A stretch of 64,000 bases of DNA from an uncultured Synechococcales cyanobacterium (GTDB taxonomy: Bacteria > Cyanobacteriota > Cyanobacteriia > CAIUCS01). A program made the translations under genes and the position numbers. Every line of letters begins with the position of its first letter. Position 1 is the stretch's first letter. The notes under the pieces were generated by a model. The model saw only the letters and a program-made list of their open reading frames with translations, was not told the DNA's origin and did not search any database. The stretch covers positions 1-64,000 of the forward strand of contig CAIUCS010000056.1 of the NCBI GenBank assembly GCA_903897715.1, in the 5' to 3' direction. Of the stretch, positions 56,923 to 64,000 are shown in pieces.

Positions 56923-59900
56923 ATGCACGGATTGATACGTCTTTTAAATCTGAAATCTCTATTTCGTTCTAGTTTCAACCACCAGCGACGCTGGTGGTTG
57001 CGGTTGGCTTGTGGATTCCTTTGGCCGTTGGTAATGGTGGGGGTTAACTTATTCACGGGTTGTGGCATATTACCCACAGGGACAGGAATCCAACCGTTAC
57101 CAATAGTTGCAGCCCTACCCCTACCCCAATTACCCAGTTGGATTGAAAGCATTAGCCCCACTGGTGAAACCTCCACCCAAGCTCAAATCCGAATTCGGTT
57201 TCGATCGCCTTTAATTCCATTAGAAAGTTTAGACAGTCCCCAGCGCCAAGACCTGTTGAAGAAATTTACCATCTTTCCTCCCTTGCCGGGTCAATTTCAA
57301 TTTCTGACCCCTCGCATGGTTGCATTCCAGGCAGATCAAGCTATTCCCAAAGCAACTAGGGTGCGTGTAACCCTCAAATCCGGATTGACGGATCTAGAAC
57401 GCCATCAATTAACCCAAGACCTAGCTTGGACCTTTGAGACTGAACCATTAAAAATTTCTGGCTTGCCGGGAAGATCTTCCCAATCCGATGCATCTATGGA
57501 GCCAGAAATAACGCCAATCACCCTGAAACCCAAGCTGGAATTTACCTCCAACGTGGAATTAGATTTAGGCTCCGCCCATGGGGCTATTAAATTGTTCCCA
57601 ACTGATAACTCACAAGCCATATCAGTACAAATATCACCATTAAAACAAATTGAATCTGACCTAGATAGCCAATCTACCCCCGCAGAAGAGTTTGACCCAT
57701 CCCTACGTCCTTGGATTTACACCCTAACTCCTGACCGTCCCCTTGAACAGGCTAAAACCTATAGGGTGCAATTTGCCAGTGGGCTAAAGCCATTACGGGG
57801 TAATTTACCCAGTACCCTTGCCCTCACCAGCCAAGTGACAACCTATGGACCCCTAGGATTCAATGGGGTTAAATCCACTGGAAAACCTGATGGTGTCGGG
57901 TCTAGTGGTCGGTTTACAAATGGGACAGCCCAGTTAGAGTTTAACAACGGATTGATGGCTGAGTCGGCGATTAAATCCATCCGCCTTACTCCCCAGCCTA
58001 AGAATATTACACAACAAGATTGGGCAACGGTGATTAGAGCCGAGGATCAGGACAGCCGGGTGACTATCAATCCTTGGTTTTTGGAACCTCAGACTACCTA
58101 CACCCTTACCATTGATGGAAATCTGACGGATCAGTATGGGCAAACGTTGGGAAAATCCACCTCTGTAACCTTTAAGACCGAGGATTTAGTTGGGGATTTA
58201 TGGGCTCCCGATGGGTTACATGTTCTACCAGCAGACCAGAATTTACAACTCAACCTATCCATGGTCAACCTGCCAGATGGAGAGTATCAAGCCGCCTATC
58301 AAGTCATGAATCCCACTGATTTAATTTATGGGGATCCCTCCTATTTGGATACTACCAACCCATCTATCCTCCCAAACCCCAAAAACTGGCAGCGGTTTAA
58401 GGTGCCTTCTCGCCCCAACCAAACTCAGGAAATGGGGATTCCATTACGACCCCAGTTAGGGAGGGAAACGGGCATGCTGGCCTATGGGGTTAAAGCTCGT
58501 ACCTATTCCTATGCAGAAAAAGGAAAAACCATGTGGCGGGAGCCGGTGACCTATGGTGTGGCCCAATTAACAAACCTGGGGTTATTTGCAGAATGGTTCC
58601 CCGATGTTGCCATCATCCGTGTGCATCGCTTATCAGATGGGGTAGCCGTCCCTAATGCCAGGGTGGAAATTTATGAATCTCGGTTGGGGGAAAAGACCCA
58701 ATCTCAGATTACACCGTGTGCAACAGGGCGTACAGACCGCACTGGCACATGGCAGACCAGTGGAGGGGCTTTAGACCAATGCTATGCTTCCATGAGACAA
58801 CGGGCAGAGAAGGAAGAGTATGCATCCCAATCAGGTCCCCGTCTGGTGGTGATTGCTAAACAGGGAGAAGATTGGGCATTTGTGCGTACTGAAGATTATA
58901 CAGGAGCCTACGGCTATGGAATTGATGCAGGATGGAGTGGGAGTCATGGCGAAAGTCGAGGGGTTATTTTCAGCGATCGCCAGCTTTATCAACCAGGGGA
59001 ATTGGCTTATTTCACTGGAATTGCAGCTTACTTAAAAGATGGTGCCCTCCAACTGGATCGTAATCAGTCCTACACCCTGACCTTGGAAGGACCAGATGGT
59101 CAAACCCAAACCATCGGTCGGTCTCAGACCAATGAATATGGGACATTTTCCACGGAAATCCCATTAGCAGCTAATCTTCCTTTCGGTTTTTACACCTTGC
59201 GGGCAAGGGGATCCATAGGGGCTGACCTGAGCGGTGAATTTCGTATCGCCCAGTTCAAGCCACCCAACTTTAAGGTTGACCTGGATTTAGGTTCCTCTTT
59301 TGTCAAATCAGGACAGTCTGTGGATGTAAAAGCCAGTGGTCATTATTTATTTGGGGCTCCCATCCAAGGTGGAAAAATTAAATATTATGTCACCCGTCAG
59401 AAATCCGATCTTGTGCCCAAGGGCTGGGAGCAATTTACCTTTGGCAGACAGTGGTTTTGGCCTGAGACCCAACCAAGGTATACCAGTGACGTACTGGAAC
59501 AAGTTGGTAGTTTAGATGGCAATGGTCGTAGCCAACAAACGGTGGCAGTCAACGATTTACCCTTTCCCATGACCTATCGGGTAGATGCAGAAGTTACGGA
59601 TGTCTCCAATATTACCGTTTCTAAGTCCCAAACCTTTACTGCCCTGCCAGCGGATGGGTTGATTGGGCTGCAATCGCCATGGTTGGCTGAGGCAGGAAAG
59701 CCCCTTTCTGTGCAGATGATAGTGACGAAAGCAACGGGTAATCCTATCCCGGGGAGTCGGGTTAGGGTAGAACTGCAATCCATGACCTATGGCAGTATCA
59801 CCCAAGTGGTTGAGGGGAGTACCACCCAAACTGATCAAGTGGACTATAAAACTGTAGCCCAAACGGAAGTTTCATCAGGGGATCGCCCCATATCCCTATC

Positions 59901-62877
59901 CCTGGTTCCTCCCCAACCAGGATCCTATCGCATCCGAGCCACCATTGGTGGGGATGAACGGAGTGGGACTGAACTACAAATTTGGGTGACTGGTGCAGGT
60001 GCGGTCAATTGGGCAAACCGCTATACCAACAATCGTCTTGAGGTTAAGCTCGACAAGTCAAATTATCACATTGGGGAAACAGCCACCGCCCTGATCCAAT
60101 CTCCCTATCCGGAAGCAGAACTATTCTTTGCCATTCTTAAAGACAAACCCCTATTTCAATCCATCACCAAAGTCCGGGGCAGCGCCCCCCAGGTTCAATT
60201 TAAGGTCACTCCTGAAATGTTACCCAATGCCGCCGTCCAGGTCGTCTTGGTACGACAGGGAACGCCCCTATCCCAGTTGGCTGAACTGGCTAAGCTAGAC
60301 AAGCTAGTAAAAGTAGGGTTTGCCCCCTTTACCACGGGGGTGGAGGATCTATACCTTCAGGTGAAAACCACCGTTCGTTCCTCCGCATTGGCTCCCAATA
60401 CTGAACAATCCCTACGGGTACGGGTGGAGAATTCTACGGGACAACCGGTTCCTTCCCAGGTTACGGTAATGGTGGTCAATGAAGCTGTCCTCCAACTAAC
60501 CGGGTATCGCCCCCCTGACTTGGTGAAGACCGTCTATGCTGAACAACCTGTCACCGTGCGGTTTGGTGATAATCGTCCCGATGTGGTATTACAACCCCTC
60601 TCATCCCCACTTAAAAAGGGTTGGGGTTATGGTGGCGGTTTATCCATGGGTTTAGGGGATACCCAGGTGCGTCGAGATTTTCATCCAGTGGCTTTTTTTA
60701 AGGGATCCACGGTCACGAGCCAAAATGGAGAAGCCCAGTTTAGTTTTCGGTTGCCCGACGACCTGACTACCTGGCGTGTGATGGTGGTGGCTGCTGATAC
60801 CCAGAATTTCGGGAAGCTGAGGAAGGATGGATCCCCATTATCCCCCGTTGATTCCAACAATTCTCTGGCACGTTTTGGAACCGGAGAGACCACGTTTCAG
60901 ACCACTAAGCCCCTCATTGCCACTCCAATTATGCCCCAATTTGTTCGCCCAGGCGATCGCTGGCAGGGGGGGGTGGCAATCACTCAAGGAGAAAAGGGGA
61001 ATAATGCCCTGATTCAGGGAACGTTGGGGGGCACTATCCAGTTTGACGAAAAAGCCACCCCACCCGTTGAAAACACTAAGTCCAGATCAGCTACAGTCAT
61101 TACTCTAAACCCTGCCACAATTCCCGCTGGAACCACAGCCTACCGGGTTCCAATGGTTGCTGGGGTGCCCGGGAAAAGCGAAGCTAGGTTTACAGTGGAG
61201 TTAAATGGTTCCCGGGATGGGGTGGCTATTCCGTTGGAGGTACGGTCTTTTGATACATTAGAACAGGTGATTGAAACCGGTGTGACTGGTAGTAGGGTAC
61301 AAATTCCATTCACTATTGGAGATGGGGTAGATCCTAAAGTTGGGGGGTTGGAGGGGCAAGTTTCCAGTACCCTGCTTCCCCAACTCACCGCCCCAGTTGA
61401 ACATGTTTTAAGGGCAGAGCAATTACCCTTCCTAGAACCCCTAGCCAGTCAGTTATTGACCGCTGCCAGTATGCAACTGCTTTCCACCCAGTACGGACAA
61501 AAATTGGGATCATTGGATCCTGTCCAGTTCTCTAAGACAATCATGACCCAACTAATTGCCTTGCAAAAGCCAGACGGCGGACTAGCTGCTTATCCAGGAC
61601 AGACCCAATCTGACCCGTTTGTAACTCCCTACGCGGCGATGGGTTTGGCACGGGCGCAAGGGGCGGGGTTATCTGTTGCTCCCTGGTTCCGGGAACGAGT
61701 GCAGTCCTACTTAAATAAAATCATTGCCAATCCGGGGCAGTATGACTTTTGTAAAGACCAGTCGTGCCGGAATCAAGTGCGCTTGGCTGGCTTACTTGCT
61801 GTTGCCGAGTTGGGCAACCCTCGTAATGAATTTATTCCTGACTTATACTCAGACCGCAATAATTTAGACATTGTGGGAAAAATCCAATTAGCCCGCCTGC
61901 TGTCCTTTCTGCCTGAGTGGAAAGCAGAATCCCAAATTCTTACCAATCAACTCCAACAATTGGTTGGGGAGACAGGACGGTCTTCCCAAATTAAGCAACC
62001 CCAACGGTGGTCATGGTTGGGGACTGCCACAATTGCACAGGCACAGTTTTTACAATTATTGATTGCCCAAAATGCCTCTCCCGTCCAGATTGACCGAGTG
62101 GTACAAGGGTTGTTAGCCCAACGACGGGCAGGGGTATGGTCTGGAACCTATGAAAATGCCAATGCTCTTTCAGCATTAGTCACCTATGGGCAATTGCAGC
62201 CAACTCCCCCACGTTTCCAATCTACTGTGAAATTGGGGGGGAAAACCATCGCCAATGGTCGTTTCCAGGGATATGGATTGCCAAGTCAGTCATTTAAGGT
62301 TCCCACTGCCCAATTACCAAAGGGGAAACAAACCCTAACCATACAAAAAACTGGCACCGGACAACTGCACTATTGGGTTGCCTACGGTTACCGCCCCCGT
62401 GGTTTGTCTGCTGGACGGCTCAATGGTTTACGGGTGATACGAGAAGTTCGTCCGGCTAATGAAGAACAGGTTTTGTATCAATTTAGCCTGAATCCTAAGG
62501 AGGATGAATTCCAGGTGTCAACTGGTCAGGTTTTTGATGTTGGACTGAAAATAATCACCGATCATCCGGTGGATCAGGTGGTCATTACCGATCCATTACC
62601 TGCCGGTTTAGAGGCAATTGATGCCAGCTTCCAGACTTCCACCCCCTATTTCAAGGCAAAGGGAGATAGCTGGCAGATTGGTTATCAAACCATTTACCCT
62701 GACCGGGTGGTAGCAACAAGCGATCGCCTTGAACCGGGTGTCTATTCCTTCCATTACCTGGTTCGTTCAGTGACTCCCGGGGTTTTCCTATGGCCTGGTG
62801 CCACGGCTTATTTGCAACATACCCCTGAAGAAATGGGACGCACTGGGGCGGGTGTCTTCAGGATCAATGCAAAGTAA
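56923..62877 (+). CDS. Alpha-2-macroglobulin-like lipoprotein
   Basis: 1,984 residues. A basic start and hydrophobic stretch end in the lipobox LFTGC (Cys about 48), so it is a lipoprotein of the periplasmic face. An Ig-like first region (MG0-1 type) is followed by MG domains (GVIFSDRQLYQPGELAYFTGIAAY, residues ~685-710), the A2M domain (FKGSTVTSQNGEAQFSFRLPDDLTTWRVMVVAAD, ~1260), an alpha-helical thioester-domain region (~1480-1750) and a C-terminal domain (ITDPLPAGLEAID). The thioester C-x-E-Q is absent: the equivalent place (~1497-1510) reads EQLPFLEPLASQLL. Bacterial family members trap proteases; this one could do so only without covalent linkage. No adjacent pbpC is seen. Confidence 0.93.
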   Translation: MHGLIRLLNLKSLFRSSFNHQRRWWLRLACGFLWPLVMVGVNLFTGCGILPTGTGIQPLPIVAALPLPQLPSWIESISPTGETSTQAQIRIRFRSPLIPLESLDSPQRQDLLKKFTIFPPLPGQFQFLTPRMVAFQADQAIPKATRVRVTLKSGLTDLERHQLTQDLAWTFETEPLKISGLPGRSSQSDASMEPEITPITLKPKLEFTSNVELDLGSAHGAIKLFPTDNSQAISVQISPLKQIESDLDSQSTPAEEFDPSLRPWIYTLTPDRPLEQAKTYRVQFASGLKPLRGNLPSTLALTSQVTTYGPLGFNGVKSTGKPDGVGSSGRFTNGTAQLEFNNGLMAESAIKSIRLTPQPKNITQQDWATVIRAEDQDSRVTINPWFLEPQTTYTLTIDGNLTDQYGQTLGKSTSVTFKTEDLVGDLWAPDGLHVLPADQNLQLNLSMVNLPDGEYQAAYQVMNPTDLIYGDPSYLDTTNPSILPNPKNWQRFKVPSRPNQTQEMGIPLRPQLGRETGMLAYGVKARTYSYAEKGKTMWREPVTYGVAQLTNLGLFAEWFPDVAIIRVHRLSDGVAVPNARVEIYESRLGEKTQSQITPCATGRTDRTGTWQTSGGALDQCYASMRQRAEKEEYASQSGPRLVVIAKQGEDWAFVRTEDYTGAYGYGIDAGWSGSHGESRGVIFSDRQLYQPGELAYFTGIAAYLKDGALQLDRNQSYTLTLEGPDGQTQTIGRSQTNEYGTFSTEIPLAANLPFGFYTLRARGSIGADLSGEFRIAQFKPPNFKVDLDLGSSFVKSGQSVDVKASGHYLFGAPIQGGKIKYYVTRQKSDLVPKGWEQFTFGRQWFWPETQPRYTSDVLEQVGSLDGNGRSQQTVAVNDLPFPMTYRVDAEVTDVSNITVSKSQTFTALPADGLIGLQSPWLAEAGKPLSVQMIVTKATGNPIPGSRVRVELQSMTYGSITQVVEGSTTQTDQVDYKTVAQTEVSSGDRPISLSLVPPQPGSYRIRATIGGDERSGTELQIWVTGAGAVNWANRYTNNRLEVKLDKSNYHIGETATALIQSPYPEAELFFAILKDKPLFQSITKVRGSAPQVQFKVTPEMLPNAAVQVVLVRQGTPLSQLAELAKLDKLVKVGFAPFTTGVEDLYLQVKTTVRSSALAPNTEQSLRVRVENSTGQPVPSQVTVMVVNEAVLQLTGYRPPDLVKTVYAEQPVTVRFGDNRPDVVLQPLSSPLKKGWGYGGGLSMGLGDTQVRRDFHPVAFFKGSTVTSQNGEAQFSFRLPDDLTTWRVMVVAADTQNFGKLRKDGSPLSPVDSNNSLARFGTGETTFQTTKPLIATPIMPQFVRPGDRWQGGVAITQGEKGNNALIQGTLGGTIQFDEKATPPVENTKSRSATVITLNPATIPAGTTAYRVPMVAGVPGKSEARFTVELNGSRDGVAIPLEVRSFDTLEQVIETGVTGSRVQIPFTIGDGVDPKVGGLEGQVSSTLLPQLTAPVEHVLRAEQLPFLEPLASQLLTAASMQLLSTQYGQKLGSLDPVQFSKTIMTQLIALQKPDGGLAAYPGQTQSDPFVTPYAAMGLARAQGAGLSVAPWFRERVQSYLNKIIANPGQYDFCKDQSCRNQVRLAGLLAVAELGNPRNEFIPDLYSDRNNLDIVGKIQLARLLSFLPEWKAESQILTNQLQQLVGETGRSSQIKQPQRWSWLGTATIAQAQFLQLLIAQNASPVQIDRVVQGLLAQRRAGVWSGTYENANALSALVTYGQLQPTPPRFQSTVKLGGKTIANGRFQGYGLPSQSFKVPTAQLPKGKQTLTIQKTGTGQLHYWVAYGYRPRGLSAGRLNGLRVIREVRPANEEQVLYQFSLNPKEDEFQVSTGQVFDVGLKIITDHPVDQVVITDPLPAGLEAIDASFQTSTPYFKAKGDSWQIGYQTIYPDRVVATSDRLEPGVYSFHYLVRSVTPGVFLWPGATAYLQHTPEEMGRTGAGVFRINAK

Positions 62878-62925
62878 ATAAATGTCCCTGTTTCCCCGTT
62901 GGCAGCAGGTCAAAGTCAAATCCCC

Positions 62926-63975
62926 TTATACCCCTCGCTGATTGAAGAACTGATTTAACCCTCGACTCAATAATATAAATAGCACTAATGTTCCCTGCAG
63001 AATCCCCGACAGGGATGATTCAAGACTTAACTCAAGGGGTAATTGCAGACTGCCAACAGTAAGCACACTAAAAAATAAAGCAATGGGTAATAAAACCCAT
63101 ACTTTGGTTCTGGCTAACATGGCAACTAAAAGTGCCAGAAAACCTAAATTACTAGAAATATTAGGAATTAAGCGATGGAATACCCCTATCACCTGGAATG
63201 CCCCCGCTACCCCCGCCAACCCGCCACAAATGGCAAAAGCACTTAATAATTGCTGGATAGAGGAAATTCCTAATACATAGGATGCTCGCAGGTTAGAACC
63301 AACTGCACGCAAGCGCAACCCAAAATAAGAACCTCTAAGAATTAGAAATGTACAGTATAGGGCGATAATGGCAATACTGATAGAAATTAGGCTGGCATCA
63401 GTGTTACCAATGGTTGGTAGCCATAGGAATTCTGGTAAAGGTTCGGTTCCACTCATGGAAGCAACCCCCGGTCGTTTCCATGGACCAAAGACTAGGTACA
63501 GGGCAAGTCCATCAACGGCAAAGTTCAAGCCTAATCCCGCAAAGATTTCATTGATACGTCCAAATACATTTAGGCAACCCGCCAATAATCCCCATAGCAT
63601 ACCACCCGCTGCCCCAGCGACGATTGCTAGTAGTAATAGGAATGGAGCTGGCAATGATTGTCCTAGTTGTAAGGGCACCATGGCTGCAATTGCCCCAAAC
63701 GCAATTTGTCCTTCAATTCCTAGGTTGTATAGCCCCGCCGTAAAGGTAAACATGAGTCCACACCCACATAATAATAAGGGAACAAGGGTGGTAAAGACCC
63801 GGGCAAAGCGATCGGGAGTGGCAAAAGCACCAATGATAATGCTGTGGAAGACTGCCACTGGGGAAGAACCTGATAGTAAAATTATGGCACAGGTAAAAAA
63901 TAAAGCAGCAAGGATGGCAACCCATCCTATGAATGAACTCCGATGGGATAATTCTTGATTAAAAAGAGAATTCAT
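62926..63975 (-). CDS. BMP/nucleoside-type ABC transporter permease
   Basis: 349 residues from ATG 63975, preceded by AGGGGGAA; the frame stays open to the window edge, so an earlier start cannot be excluded. About nine helices and the family motifs FTAGLYNLGIEGQIAFGAIAA, GRINEIFAGLGLNFAVDGLALYLV and LRAVGSNLRASYVLGISS (branched-chain/ribose permease superfamily, nearest the NupP/YufP type with a BMP-family binding protein). Likely imports nucleosides or a related solute; partner genes would be outside the window. Confidence 0.88.
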   Translation of the reverse strand: MNSLFNQELSHRSSFIGWVAILAALFFTCAIILLSGSSPVAVFHSIIIGAFATPDRFARVFTTLVPLLLCGCGLMFTFTAGLYNLGIEGQIAFGAIAAMVPLQLGQSLPAPFLLLLAIVAGAAGGMLWGLLAGCLNVFGRINEIFAGLGLNFAVDGLALYLVFGPWKRPGVASMSGTEPLPEFLWLPTIGNTDASLISISIAIIALYCTFLILRGSYFGLRLRAVGSNLRASYVLGISSIQQLLSAFAICGGLAGVAGAFQVIGVFHRLIPNISSNLGFLALLVAMLARTKVWVLLPIALFFSVLTVGSLQLPLELSLESSLSGILQGTLVLFILLSRGLNQFFNQRGV

Positions 63976-64000
63976 AGGTTTCCCCCTAAGCAATGGTAGT

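Noticed and set aside
57405-57620. Antisense frames inside the A2M gene and other long genes
   Set aside because: Shadow frames of strongly coding sequence, without their own start context or family similarity.

Overview
The window is cyanobacterial chromosome of moderate GC. Evidence is psaD (photosystem I), a psbQ-like gene (photosystem II), ndhC-ndhK-ndhJ (NDH-1), ho1 (bilin synthesis), a CCB2/CCB4-like cytochrome b6f assembly protein, several cyanobacteria-only families (DUF512, DUF3531, DUF4278), and many copies of the octamer GCGATCGC (HIP1). I cannot name the genus. Most of the window is ordinary housekeeping sequence, with short operons on both strands and genes separated by 50-500 bp.

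Layout. 1-4.3 kb: end of an epimerase gene, then three unnamed co-directional genes on the minus strand. 4.3-10.5 kb: ribBA, infC with a strong terminator, psbQ, a DUF512 radical-SAM-like protein and a GT4 glycosyltransferase. 10.5-13.5 kb: two tandem paralogues of unknown function and an OmpA-like wall-binding protein. 13.8-19 kb: GH57 branching enzyme, TPR protein, psaD, CCB2-like protein, SGNH hydrolase. 19-25.4 kb: dxs, pilC, pilT, aroA. 25.4-33.5 kb: anmK, small membrane proteins, a pair of half-size GDT1/Mnx-type transporters, thrC, glmM, DUF4278. 34-38.9 kb: hemC, era, hemW. 39-43.2 kb: ho1, ndhC-K-J and a geranylgeranyl-reductase-family flavoprotein. 43.6-48.7 kb: PsiE-like protein, ygfZ, rpsD, S1 protein, LCP protein. 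49-53.6 kb: a peptide-type ABC permease, a MacB-like ATPase, ybeY, a fused double ATPase and tRNA-Pro. 54-64 kb: site-2 protease, moaD-moaE, a decayed TnpB element, a very large alpha-2-macroglobulin lipoprotein and a BMP/nucleoside-type permease.

The least-explained material lies in two places. (1) The intergenic regions carry three families of non-autonomous repeats. Family A (3 copies, 108-155 bp) has terminal inverted repeats CTGRTTGACTGACAAAA and a perfect 9-bp target duplication at one copy, so it is a bona fide MITE; one copy abuts the remnant of a RelE/YoeB-type toxin gene. Family B (5 copies, about 70-97 bp) is an imperfect palindrome found in three divergent promoter regions. Family C (3 copies) has ends resembling ATCCCAATTTTGCA. 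(2) Four unnamed proteins on the minus strand in the first 12 kb share the pattern T-x-[IV]-x-x-[LMV]-[DN]-G-[DK]-[IV], and at least three look like one protein family. I see no CRISPR array, phage or defence island.
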